Assembly: GCF_900142535.1 (NCBI RefSeq)
Contig: NZ_FRBE01000013.1
Location: 45,564 to 109,563, forward strand
Reading direction: 5' to 3'
From: Fibrobacter sp. UWEL
Lineage (GTDB): Bacteria > Fibrobacterota > Fibrobacteria > Fibrobacterales > Fibrobacteraceae
Length of the DNA: 64,000 bases
Below, one piece after another: positions 1 to 7,477 of the stretch (the first letter of the stretch is position 1; each line of letters starts with the position of its first letter). The translations under genes were made by a program, and so were the position numbers. Below the pieces are notes generated by a model. That model searched no databases. It had not been told where the DNA came from and saw nothing but the letters and a program-made list of their open reading frames with translations.

Positions 1-648
1 TTCTTCACCCAGGCGTTTTCTACGGAAACGCTGGAGGGTGGCTGTTGCCGCCTGGTAGGGATTTCTTTGTCGGACCTGCGGGAAACGGAATGCTGCGACG
101 AGTCCCGAGGTATGGGCCATCGGGAGAATCGCCCGATGTCGCCGGAGGCTGTATTCCAGCTGGTGCGGAACTCGGAAGACTTCCTGGCGGAACACCTCCC
201 GTGGGTGCGGGGCGTTACCGTCCCCGAGATCGCCAAGCGGATGCGCAGCTGGATTTTTGCGGAACAATACGGACAGGGCGGTTGCTGGGGCATATTCCCG
301 AAGGTTCCTGCGACGGAGCCTACCTGCGGTAAGTCTGATGAATTGGCCGGCTTTATCATGGCGGAATTCAACTTGAAAAATCATTCCGCAGCCCTTAGCT
401 ACTGGCTTTCTAAGGATTATACAGGTCGCGGTCTTATGACGGATGCCGTGAGGACTCTTTCCCGATACTGTTTTGTCGTTTTAAAACTGAATAGATTGGA
501 GCTTTCTGTATCCGTGACGAACGAAAAAAGTCGTGCTCTTGCTACCCGCTGCGGCTTCCTTGAAGAAGGAATAAGTCGCGATTTTGAACGAATAAACGGC
601 ATTTTTGTGAATCATTGTCGTTTTTCTCGCCTGGCTCGGGACGAATAA
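1..648 (+). CDS. GNAT-family N-acetyltransferase (RimJ/RimL type), 5' end cut by window edge
   Basis: Acetyl-CoA-dependent N-acetyltransferase of the RimJ/RimL kind, which usually acetylates N-terminal amines of ribosomal proteins or small amines. The frame is open from the first base, so the true start probably lies upstream; a TTG at 67 is the first alternative start inside the window. Visible family features are the FLAEHLPWV stretch near the N-terminus, the GxGLMTDAV acetyl-CoA loop (YTGRGLMTDAV), and the C-terminal NEKSRALATRCGF motif with its conserved Asn and GF. The substrate cannot be told. The gene stands alone; a TIGR02147 gene follows 97 bp later. Confidence 0.75.
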   Translation, partial: FFTQAFSTETLEGGCCRLVGISLSDLRETECCDESRGMGHRENRPMSPEAVFQLVRNSEDFLAEHLPWVRGVTVPEIAKRMRSWIFAEQYGQGGCWGIFPKVPATEPTCGKSDELAGFIMAEFNLKNHSAALSYWLSKDYTGRGLMTDAVRTLSRYCFVVLKLNRLELSVSVTNEKSRALATRCGFLEEGISRDFERINGIFVNHCRFSRLARDE

Positions 649-674
649 TCTCGTGGTTCCTAGTGGTTACAAAT

Positions 675-690
675 GTTTACTTGGGTAAAC
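675..690. promoter_or_regulatory. GTTTAC-N4-GTAAAC inverted repeat upstream of the TIGR02147 gene
   Basis: A perfect 6-bp inverted repeat (GTTTAC, 4-nt gap, GTAAAC) lies 55 bp ahead of the ATG at 746. It has the size of a repressor half-site pair. The same half-site with the same 4-nt gap occurs near the sigma-factor gene (51988-52003) and the pilin gene (61214-61229). Function is inferred only. Confidence 0.3.
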
Positions 691-745
691 GGGATTCTTT
701 AATTAGTTTTGCGATTTCGGCCGTTTCGCTTCTATCTTTTAAGTT

Positions 746-1594
746 ATGGAAAATGGAGAAAAGAAGGTTTTAACTGAGCCCGATGTGCTGCAGTACACGA
801 ACTATCGCGTGTACCTTCGGGACTATTACGAATACAAGAAGTCGACAACAGCCGCCTTCAGTCTTCGCTTCTTTGCGGAAAAGGCTGGTCTTTCCAGTCA
901 TGCCCATTTGAAGCTGACCATCGATGGCAAACGAAATATCACCAAGAACACGGTGACTAAGCTGATCCACGGACTTGGTCTTGAAAATCAGCGCGCTGCT
1001 TATTTTGAAAGTCTGGTATTCTTTAACCAGGCAACTACCGACGAAGACAAGAAAGTTTACTACGCCCAGCTGGTAAAGGCTAGCCCCCGTTCCAAGCTTC
1101 ATAAGATGGACAAGGCCCAGCTGCGTATCTTTAAGGAATGGCATCATTCCGCAATTTTGGAAATGGTGGGTCTCAAGGACTTCCGTCCTATCCCTGACCA
1201 GATTTCCAAGCGCCTCCGCGGTCTTATCACTCCCGCACAGGCCACTGAATCCCTGAACCTGCTGTTGGAACTGGGTCTTCTGGTGAAGACTGCCAACGGT
1301 TATCGTCAGAGCGATCCCCTGATTACTACCGACGACGAGGTCCAGGATATTATGGTGAAAATGTATCATAACCAGATGCTGGCTCTTTCCGCACGCATGC
1401 TGAATGACCTTCCGGGGCCCGAAAGAGACGTTTCTGCCCTTACTTTCGGAATTAAGCGATCGGATTTCGCCAATTTGAAAAAACATTTACAACTAATGCG
1501 AAAAGAACTACTAGATTTCTCTGCAAAAGCTGGAGAAGCTGAAGACGTTGTCCAAATCAACCTACAGCTGTTCCCTCTTACCCGAGGAGTGTGA
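746..1594 (+). CDS. TIGR02147 family protein (DUF4423)
   Basis: 282-aa member of the TIGR02147/DUF4423 family, a paralogous family known mainly from Fibrobacter. No biochemical function is established. The N-terminal 100 residues look helix-rich (VLQYTNYRVYLRDYY, then SLRFFAEKAGLSSHAHLKL), like a helix-turn-helix region. The C-terminus ends in the family signature INLQLFPLT. It is clearly homologous to the protein at 14629-15459, with the same NLQ(L/M)FPL ending. The stop codon TGA overlaps the ATG of the next gene (TGATG), so the lipoprotein gene is probably translationally coupled. A regulatory role for the neighbouring lipoprotein is inference. Confidence 0.8.
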   Translation: MENGEKKVLTEPDVLQYTNYRVYLRDYYEYKKSTTAAFSLRFFAEKAGLSSHAHLKLTIDGKRNITKNTVTKLIHGLGLENQRAAYFESLVFFNQATTDEDKKVYYAQLVKASPRSKLHKMDKAQLRIFKEWHHSAILEMVGLKDFRPIPDQISKRLRGLITPAQATESLNLLLELGLLVKTANGYRQSDPLITTDDEVQDIMVKMYHNQMLALSARMLNDLPGPERDVSALTFGIKRSDFANLKKHLQLMRKELLDFSAKAGEAEDVVQINLQLFPLTRGV

Positions 1595-2967
1595 TGAGAT
1601 TCTTTTTGCCAAAATTTCCCAGTGCGGTACTAGCAGGCCTGGCCCTTGTGGCCGGAGTCCTTTCTGGCTGCTCCGAGGACAAGACTGCTGGCATCGAGAT
1701 TGGAAATCCGGATATAGCGGATAAGGATACGACCGATGTAGGTTCTCCCGAGGGGCCGGTCGTTGTGTCTGGTATTCCCTTGACCGCGGACTTTACAGTG
1801 GATTACGCAGAACTTGGAACTGTGGTTGCTACAAAGTCCCTGCTGAAGGCTGCTGCGGAAGACGAACCTGTACTGCTGGATTCCTTCGATCTTAATTTGA
1901 CAGAAGTGCGTACTTATGCAAGCTACTATAAGTACATGGATGATTACGATGCTACCAAGGGTATGCGCGTATGGCCTGAAAGGGTTGAATCATCTTCTGA
2001 CGAGGAACCGCTGGAAGATTCTTCTGCACTCCTAATCTCCTTTACGAAGGAAACTTACGTAGACGATGCCTTTAAGAATATCGACTTGATGGATGGCGGC
2101 TACCTGAAGGAAATCGGCGTGTCCTTTGCGCCTTATGTGGCTGACGATATCTACGGCCGCGTCATGATTGATGGAGAGTATGTTCCCTTCGTCTATGATT
2201 TGACTGACTTCCAGTCTCTGCAGTTGCGTTATCATTATTCTCAGATTGCAATCGATTCTGTGAATAAGGTCGCTAATTTGTCTGTGGTATTCCGCGCCAA
2301 GCTCTTTACTGAAGGTGTTGATTTCTCCAAGGCGAATATTTCTGAGGACGGCGTAATCTACATCGACCGAAAGAACAACTCGGATATCTGGGATGAGCTG
2401 AATGAACGATTTGTGCCTAGCTTCCAGCCTTTGCGCTACAATTATGTAAATGCTGCAAACGAAGATAGTACAGCCTATGTGGCTGACATCTGGAAGGGCA
2501 TTGCGGCTGATGTGGGTGAGAACACCTTGATCAATGGAAACTTCAAGTCTCCCTTCACTACGGACTGGATTTTGGTGACTCAGTTTGGCGGCAAGGCTGA
2601 TTCCTCTGTGATTGTGGAAAAGAATGGCGATCGCATCATGAAGGTGGATGTCACTGCAGGTGGTGACAGTTCCTTCAGTGTGCAGCTTCTTCAGGAAAAT
2701 GTGGCACTCATTGCAGGAGTCAAGTACCAGTGTGTATTCACCATCTGGTCCGATGTGGCGGATTCCATTACCGCACGTATTGGTTCCTACGATACCTACA
2801 AGACGGTTGGTTTCTCTAAGCATGTCTATGTGGGCAAAACGGGACAGTCCATCCAAATCGAATTTACACCCGAAGTGACGGATCCCTTTGCTCGCTTTGA
2901 ACTCAATCTGGGCAAGAAGAAACGCTGGTTCAAGATTAAGGATGTTCAGGTCCTTCGCCAGAATTAG
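1594..2967 (+). CDS. Secreted lipoprotein with C-terminal carbohydrate-binding-like domain
   Basis: 457-aa predicted lipoprotein: N-terminal signal with lipobox LSGC (Cys about residue 26), then an acidic linker. ATG 1594 is chosen over GTG 1591 because the GAGGAG ribosome site at 1584-1589 is then 4 nt away and the start overlaps the upstream TGA. Residues about 70-300 form an unrecognised domain rich in Asp and Tyr. The last 150 residues (GENTLINGNF, then W, then a beta-rich stretch ending FKIKDVQVL) resemble the CBM4/9 carbohydrate-binding fold. Likely an outer-membrane-anchored glycan-binding protein; that role is inferred from domain look and genus lifestyle. Cotranscribed with the TIGR02147 gene. 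Confidence 0.7.
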   Translation: MRFFLPKFPSAVLAGLALVAGVLSGCSEDKTAGIEIGNPDIADKDTTDVGSPEGPVVVSGIPLTADFTVDYAELGTVVATKSLLKAAAEDEPVLLDSFDLNLTEVRTYASYYKYMDDYDATKGMRVWPERVESSSDEEPLEDSSALLISFTKETYVDDAFKNIDLMDGGYLKEIGVSFAPYVADDIYGRVMIDGEYVPFVYDLTDFQSLQLRYHYSQIAIDSVNKVANLSVVFRAKLFTEGVDFSKANISEDGVIYIDRKNNSDIWDELNERFVPSFQPLRYNYVNAANEDSTAYVADIWKGIAADVGENTLINGNFKSPFTTDWILVTQFGGKADSSVIVEKNGDRIMKVDVTAGGDSSFSVQLLQENVALIAGVKYQCVFTIWSDVADSITARIGSYDTYKTVGFSKHVYVGKTGQSIQIEFTPEVTDPFARFELNLGKKKRWFKIKDVQVLRQN

Positions 2968-2996
2968 ATCACTGGTTTAAAGCAATGAAAATTCAG

Positions 2997-3036
2997 AAAC
3001 GTCGCTAGTAAAATCTGGCGGCGTTTTCTATTTTTT
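2997..3036 (+). terminator. Rho-independent terminator after lipoprotein gene
   Basis: Stem AAACGTCGC / GCGGCGTTT (one G-T pair) followed by a T-rich run, 30 bp after the stop at 2967. Confidence 0.6.
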
Positions 3037-3044
3037 ACAGTACT

Positions 3045-4829
3045 ATGGCAACTATTCCTACCCTCAAAGACAATCTCGTTATCGAGAATATCCGCCCCAA
3101 TATCGAGGGCGGCCGTTTCATGATCAAGCGCGAACCGGGCGACACCGTCACCGTGCAGGCTGATATCTTCCGCCACAGCCACGAAAAGTATGATGCCGCC
3201 ATCTTCTACCGCCATGTCCCCGCAGAAGGCAAGGCCAAGAAGACTGCAAAGACTGCCAAGGCCGCAAAGCCCGCCGCTGTCAAGTGGGAGAAGGCTCCCA
3301 TGCAATTCGTGGATAACGACCTTTGGGAAGGCTCCTTCACCGTCAATAACATCGGTTATTACGAATATAAGGTTTGCGCCTGGACTGTGGAACCTAAGGA
3401 TGTTCCCACCGAAAGCCCGGTGATGAAGCTTCGCGTGGACCCGTCCTACGCACGTACCGGCACCTGGTACGAAATGTGGCCCAAGTCTCAAGGCACCGAT
3501 CCTACCAAGAGCGCTACCTGGAAGGATTGCGAAAACCAGCTGGACTACATTGCTAACCTGGGTTTCGATACTGTTTATCTGGTTCCCATTCACCCCATTG
3601 GCGTCACCAACCGTAAGGGCGCAAACAATGCTCTCCACGCCAAGACCGACAAGAAGGGCAAACCCCTGGAACCGGGCTGTCCGTATGCCGTAGGTAACAA
3701 GTTCGGCGGTCACTATGCAACCGACCCTGAACTGGGTTCCATGAAGGATTTTGAACACTTTGCCAAGGCCGCTCGTTCCAAGGGCCTGCGCCTGGCTCTG
3801 GACATCGCTCTCAACTGCTCTCCGGACCATCCGTACGTAAAGGAACATCCGGAATGGTTCTACCACGAACCCGATGGCAGCATTAAGTTTGCAGAAAACC
3901 CGCCCAAGAAGTACGAAGACATTTACCCCTTCGACTACTACAACAAGAATTACAAGGCTCTCTGGCAGGAAATCGAAAACATCATCCTGTTCTGGGCCGA
4001 CAAGGGTGTTGAAATTTTCCGTATCGATAACCCGCATACCAAGCCCTTCCCCTTCTGGGAATGGCTCATCGCCGACGTGAAGGAAAAACGTCCGGAACTG
4101 GTGTTCCTGGCAGAAGCTTTCACTCGCCCCAAGATGATGCATCGCTTGGCAAAGTCCGGCTTTGACATGAGCTACACTTACTTCGCATGGCGTAGCGCCA
4201 AGTGGGAATTCGAGCAGTACCTGAAGGAACTGACCCAGTCCGACGCTAAGGAATATATGCGCGGTATTTTCTTCCCGACCACCCCGGATATCTTCCCCAA
4301 GTATCTTGCTTACAAGGGTGCAAATGCCTTTAAGCAGCGTTACTTCTTGGCTGGTACCTTGAGCAGCCTCACTGGTATGTACAACGGTTACGAACTCTGC
4401 GAAAATATTCCGTCTCCCATTAAGGAAGAACTGCAGGATTCCGAAAAGTACCAGTACAAGGTTCACAACTGGGCTGGCCCGGGCATTCAGGACTTCGTCC
4501 GCCGCGTGAATACCGCTCGCCTGGAACATCCGGCTCTGCAGGAATATGACAACCTGGACTTCCATTACTGTGCCAACGACCAGCTCATGGTTTACTCCAA
4601 GAGATCTGGCGAAGACGTTCTCCTGTTCGTCTGCAACATGGATATGGACAACGCCCAGGAAGGCATGGTGGAATTGGACATGGCTAAGCTTGGCCTGAAC
4701 GAAGATTCCTTCTACTTCCTGAAGGACCTGCTCACCGACGAATCCTTCGTCTGGCGCGGCAGCAAGAACTTCGTCCGCATTGATCCGGCTAAGGCCCCCG
4801 GCCACCTGCTGGTTCTTAAGAGAATCTAA
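3045..4829 (+). CDS. glgE: Alpha-1,4-glucan:maltose-1-phosphate maltosyltransferase (GlgE, GH13_3)
   Basis: GlgE transfers maltose from maltose-1-phosphate onto the non-reducing ends of alpha-1,4-glucan and so builds glycogen-like polymer in the cytoplasm. The N-terminal domain carries the family pattern (NIEGGRFMIKREPGD, then a W...PM...ND.W.G stretch). The barrel holds GLRLALDIALNCSPDHP, the nucleophile in FRIDNPHTKP (Asp328) and the general acid in LAEAFTRP (Glu357). Length 594 aa is shorter than the mycobacterial enzyme (about 700). An Ala/Lys-rich insertion (KAKKTAKTAKAAK) sits near residue 65. ATG 3045 is the first good start; its ribosome site is weak. No treS or pep2 gene is adjacent. 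MalQ and a second GH13 gene lie 34 kb away. Confidence 0.92.
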   Translation: MATIPTLKDNLVIENIRPNIEGGRFMIKREPGDTVTVQADIFRHSHEKYDAAIFYRHVPAEGKAKKTAKTAKAAKPAAVKWEKAPMQFVDNDLWEGSFTVNNIGYYEYKVCAWTVEPKDVPTESPVMKLRVDPSYARTGTWYEMWPKSQGTDPTKSATWKDCENQLDYIANLGFDTVYLVPIHPIGVTNRKGANNALHAKTDKKGKPLEPGCPYAVGNKFGGHYATDPELGSMKDFEHFAKAARSKGLRLALDIALNCSPDHPYVKEHPEWFYHEPDGSIKFAENPPKKYEDIYPFDYYNKNYKALWQEIENIILFWADKGVEIFRIDNPHTKPFPFWEWLIADVKEKRPELVFLAEAFTRPKMMHRLAKSGFDMSYTYFAWRSAKWEFEQYLKELTQSDAKEYMRGIFFPTTPDIFPKYLAYKGANAFKQRYFLAGTLSSLTGMYNGYELCENIPSPIKEELQDSEKYQYKVHNWAGPGIQDFVRRVNTARLEHPALQEYDNLDFHYCANDQLMVYSKRSGEDVLLFVCNMDMDNAQEGMVELDMAKLGLNEDSFYFLKDLLTDESFVWRGSKNFVRIDPAKAPGHLLVLKRI

Positions 4830-4842
4830 GGCTAGTTCCGCT

Positions 4843-4867
4843 GTCATCCCCGACTTGATCGGGGATC
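4843..4867. repeat. GTCATCC-type dispersed palindrome
   Basis: GTCATCCCCGA...TCGGGGATC palindrome, a form of the GTCATCC(C/T) repeat widespread in bacterial intergenic DNA. Related copies are at 36957-36986 and, diverged, at 58624-58734. Confidence 0.5.
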
Positions 4868-4877
4868 TAGCAATTCT

Positions 4878-4910
4878 AAACGTCGACGAAACCCGTCGGC
4901 GTTTCTTTGT
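4878..4910 (+). terminator. Rho-independent terminator after glgE
   Basis: AAACGTCGACG / CGTCGGCGTTT stem followed by TCTTTG. Confidence 0.65.
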
Positions 4911-4940
4911 TAGGAAAAATAGACTATATTGTTCATTGCT

Positions 4941-5693
4941 ATGATTGATATTTATTCTCTCGCAAATCATCCTCTGGTTTTCCAGAAGCCTCGTACCATT
5001 ACGTCTGCCTACATTGACGTGTCCGGAAAGATGGGCATTGCCCATACGGTCCTGATGGTGCAGGATAACTTCTGCGAAAATTTCGGCAAGATTAAGCAGG
5101 ACAATTTTTTCGTGAAATCTAAGGGAGGCTACTGGGCCATTTCCAAGGCGAAGTTCAAGTTCCTGAAGCGCCCCTTTTGGGGGGATAAGGTGGTGACCAC
5201 TTCTTTCCCAGCCCATACATCCTTGATCCGTACGGTGGAAAATACGGCGATTACCACGCCTGATGGTGAACCGATTGTCATTGCCATCCAGGAAGCCTGC
5301 TGCCTGAGTATTGATCGCCATCGCCCCATGAAATTGTCCGCGGTAGAATTCCCCACACAGGATCCGCCTACTCCCTTTATGGATGACGGTTTTGATAAGT
5401 TTAACGAAACTGCCCTCCGCTATGAGGAAATCTACCAGCAGAAAGTCTTGCCCCAGCATATTGACATGTCCCGCCACATGAACAATATTGAATACGTGAA
5501 GCTCGCTCTAAACGTCTTTAGCGTGGAGGACTTGGCTGTTTGCACTCCGTCGGAACTGGAAGTTCATTTCCTGGGTGAATCCCTGGAAGGGCAGGTGTTG
5601 ACCGTCTCTCGTGCAGAACACAACGGCGCTACCTATATGAAAATTCAGGAAGGTGATCGTTCTGTATTTGAAATGAAAATCAGGATGATGTAG
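4941..5693 (+). CDS. Acyl-ACP thioesterase
   Basis: 250-aa double-hotdog enzyme of the acyl-ACP thioesterase family (FatA/FatB-like, PF01643), which releases free fatty acids from acyl-ACP. The first hotdog holds YWAISKAKFKFLKRPFWGD. The second holds the diagnostic HIDMSRHMNNIEYVKLALN, with the His and Asn of the usual active site. ATG 4941 is preferred over TTG 4929 because the protein then begins at the conserved N-terminal region; no strong ribosome site is seen for either. It stands alone between two terminators. Bacterial members are thought to set fatty-acid chain release; the specific acyl length cannot be read. Confidence 0.85.
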   Translation: MIDIYSLANHPLVFQKPRTITSAYIDVSGKMGIAHTVLMVQDNFCENFGKIKQDNFFVKSKGGYWAISKAKFKFLKRPFWGDKVVTTSFPAHTSLIRTVENTAITTPDGEPIVIAIQEACCLSIDRHRPMKLSAVEFPTQDPPTPFMDDGFDKFNETALRYEEIYQQKVLPQHIDMSRHMNNIEYVKLALNVFSVEDLAVCTPSELEVHFLGESLEGQVLTVSRAEHNGATYMKIQEGDRSVFEMKIRMM

Positions 5694-5742
5694 TCAAGTT
5701 GCATTTTTATGTGAACTACGTTACATAATCTTGAAGAAGATG

Positions 5743-5769
5743 CCTCATTACAAAATAATGAGGTATATT
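5743..5769 (+). promoter_or_regulatory. Operator-like inverted repeat abutting a TATATT -10 box
   Basis: Perfect 8-bp inverted repeat CCTCATTA-N5-TAATGAGG (5743-5763) is followed immediately by TATATT (5764-5769), 53 bp ahead of the ATG at 5822. No -35 box is visible at the usual distance. The layout (palindrome placed against -10) resembles that at 14482-14528. Confidence 0.5.
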
Positions 5770-5821
5770 TTATTTAAACCGTTCCATAGAATGGGAAAAA
5801 TTTAAAAAGAGAGAGGATATT

Positions 5822-6685
5822 ATGAATAAGAAACTGACTTTTGCAGCTCTTGCGGCTGCAGCTGTTGCTGCATCTGCATTCACCTCTACCTCCATGCATT
5901 GGGATGGTTCCGATACTGAAGGTAAGGTGGTTACCGGTTCTGAAGAAGAAACCGCTGGTTACTGGTACGAATATACCGATAAGGACAACGACGGCGACTC
6001 CAAGATCGTTTTCCCGTCCGATGTTGAAGCGAATACCTATGGTAACTTCTACGGTCCTCTGGCCGAAGCATACGGTGGTATCAAGGCTGACGTTCAGATC
6101 GGTACCGCTTACGAATACGCTTTCGCAGGTTTCGGCTTCAACATCGTTTCCGAAAACCAGGAAGGTGCTGACATTACCTCTTGGGGAGGGATTTGTCTGA
6201 AATACAGCTCCACTGGAGGTTTTGCTATTGAGTTAGGTATTGAAGATGAAGCAAATACCACTGAATACAACAACTACAAGGCTACTGTTGCTAAGGCCTC
6301 TAACTCCGGTACTAGTATTGGTTGGGCTAAGTTCAAACAGGAAACTGGTTGGGGTAAGAAGGTTGACCAGGCTGAAGCTTTGACCAAGATCGCGGCTATC
6401 AAGCTGAAGTTCACTTCTTCCTCTGACTTCCTCCTGAATGAGATTGGCTCCGAGGGAACATGCGCTATGTATGCAATCAAGCCGATTGCTTCTCTGGGCT
6501 CTCTCAAGGCTCAGCTCAATGGCCGTACTCTCTCCTTTGGTAAGGCTGTGAAGGCTGAACTGGTTAACCTCCAGGGCCAGGTGATTGCTTCTACTAACGG
6601 AACCTCCATGGATCTTTCCAAGGTTCAGGCTGGCGTCTACATGGTACGTGCAGAAGGCCTTTCTCAGCGTATTCTGGTGAAGTAG
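5822..6685 (+). CDS. Secreted protein with SSWGG-type domain and C-terminal sorting-like domain
   Basis: 287-aa protein with a cleavable signal peptide (KKLTFAALAAAAVAASAF). The middle domain holds FGFNIVSENQEG followed by ITSWGGICLKYSS and ends in a KLKF...NEIGSEGTC strand. The same pattern occurs twice in the frameshifted lipoprotein at 15487-16654. The last 60 residues (RTLSFGKAVKAELVNLQGQ, then GVYMVRAEG, then ILVK) look like the beta-sandwich C-terminal domains used for type IX-type secretion. Substrate unknown; binding to plant polysaccharide is a guess from genus and domain type. Monocistronic, with a strong terminator behind. Ribosome site AGAGAGGA lies just upstream. Confidence 0.65.
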   Translation: MNKKLTFAALAAAAVAASAFTSTSMHWDGSDTEGKVVTGSEEETAGYWYEYTDKDNDGDSKIVFPSDVEANTYGNFYGPLAEAYGGIKADVQIGTAYEYAFAGFGFNIVSENQEGADITSWGGICLKYSSTGGFAIELGIEDEANTTEYNNYKATVAKASNSGTSIGWAKFKQETGWGKKVDQAEALTKIAAIKLKFTSSSDFLLNEIGSEGTCAMYAIKPIASLGSLKAQLNGRTLSFGKAVKAELVNLQGQVIASTNGTSMDLSKVQAGVYMVRAEGLSQRILVK

Positions 6686-6703
6686 TTTAACTTTAAACCA
6701 TTA

Positions 6704-6736
6704 AAAAAGGGTTGCGGTTTTCCCGCAACCCTTTTT
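6704..6736. terminator. Bidirectional rho-independent terminator
   Basis: AAAAAGGGTTGCGG-TTTT-CCCGCAACCCTTTTT. A-run and T-run on either side let it serve both converging genes (5822 gene and the minus-strand gene ending at 6754). Confidence 0.85.
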
Positions 6737-6753
6737 GCGTTATGAGAGTTTAT

Positions 6754-7302
6754 TTAGAACTCTTGAAAAAATTCTGGACGATGAAAATCCGGCTTTTCAG
6801 TAGCTATGGGGAAGGCGCTTAGATAGTGCGGTGTGGAAGACTTGTCCCCGCATTTGTACAAGTTTCCGCGTAAGGTAAGTCCTTCAAAGGATTTCAAGCC
6901 GAATAGGCTGGCGGGAATTTTCACGTTCATTCCCCAGCAAATCAGGTTGCCGGCAACGCTTGCAATTTGCTTGGTGCGAATGACTTTGTCAATGAGTTCC
7001 TGAGGGAGAACTTGACGGTTGTTGCGGTCCGGACCATGGGCTGCTAGCAGGTAGCCACGACTTGTGGTCTCGAAGTTGAAGTATTCTTCGGGGTTTGCTG
7101 GATTCTGTAGGAAAATTTCTACACAGGAATCTTCCCAGCTTCGGCCGTTGTCTTCTCGAACTTCGGAACGAAAACATGACTCCGGTTCTTCTACGGAAAA
7201 GGTAACGTCTAGATAATCTGCAGAGATGCTCACATCTGCAAGAACCACGGGAAGTTGAATCCCTTGGTTGGCCGTCCAATTCAAATTTGCATTCAAGATC
7301 AT
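6754..7302 (-). CDS. Carbohydrate-binding family 9-like (CBM9/DOMON-type) protein
   Basis: 182-aa protein without signal peptide or membrane segment. The pattern of a short strand, then DVTFSVEEPE, then GRSWEDSCVEIFLQNPANPEEYFNFE, then GNLICWGMNVKIPASLFG matches the CBM9-like/DOMON-type family annotated as carbohydrate-binding family 9-like. Key visible residues are Trp-Glu-Asp before the central strand and the conserved YFNFE. Being cytoplasmic it may not bind fibre; its role is unknown. It is monocistronic and convergent with the gene at 5822. It is divergent from spoVG, whose sigma-54 control region starts just upstream. Confidence 0.7.
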   Translation of the reverse strand: MILNANLNWTANQGIQLPVVLADVSISADYLDVTFSVEEPESCFRSEVREDNGRSWEDSCVEIFLQNPANPEEYFNFETTSRGYLLAAHGPDRNNRQVLPQELIDKVIRTKQIASVAGNLICWGMNVKIPASLFGLKSFEGLTLRGNLYKCGDKSSTPHYLSAFPIATEKPDFHRPEFFQEF

Positions 7303-7329
7303 ACGTTGAATAATAGCAAAACAAACCAG

Positions 7330-7370
7330 TGATTATTAGCGATTAATCAGTGATTAATCAGCGGTGATCA
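7330..7370 (+). promoter_or_regulatory. Tandem GATTAATCA sites, candidate enhancer sites for sigma-54 activator
   Basis: Two copies of GATTAATCA (7341-7349, 7351-7359; the second extends to the 10-bp palindrome TGATTAATCA at 7351-7360), flanked by degenerate copies GTGATTATTA and GTGATCA. They lie about one helical turn apart and about 65 bp upstream of the -24 element of the spoVG promoter, where bacterial enhancer-binding proteins usually bind. Confidence 0.5.
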
Positions 7371-7425
7371 GTAAAGATAAACTAACAAACTGCCGTTTCT
7401 GTCGTGATTTCGCCGTTTTTAAAAT

Positions 7426-7441
7426 TGGCACAGGATTTGCA
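7426..7441 (+). promoter_or_regulatory. Sigma-54 (-24/-12) promoter of spoVG
   Basis: TGGCACAGGATTTGCA fits the consensus TGGCACRNNNNTTGCW at every fixed position, with the invariant GG and GC exactly 10 nt apart. The predicted start is near 7452, leaving a short leader with AAGGAGG before the ATG at 7478. Confidence 0.8.
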
Positions 7442-7477
7442 TTAGGGGTGCATCCAATAAACAAACAAGGAGGCCTT

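Noticed and set aside
2964..5477. 837-codon minus-strand open frame opposite glgE and the thioesterase
   Set aside because: It is antisense to two clear enzymes, has no domain or ribosome site, and its length comes from strong codon bias of the real genes.
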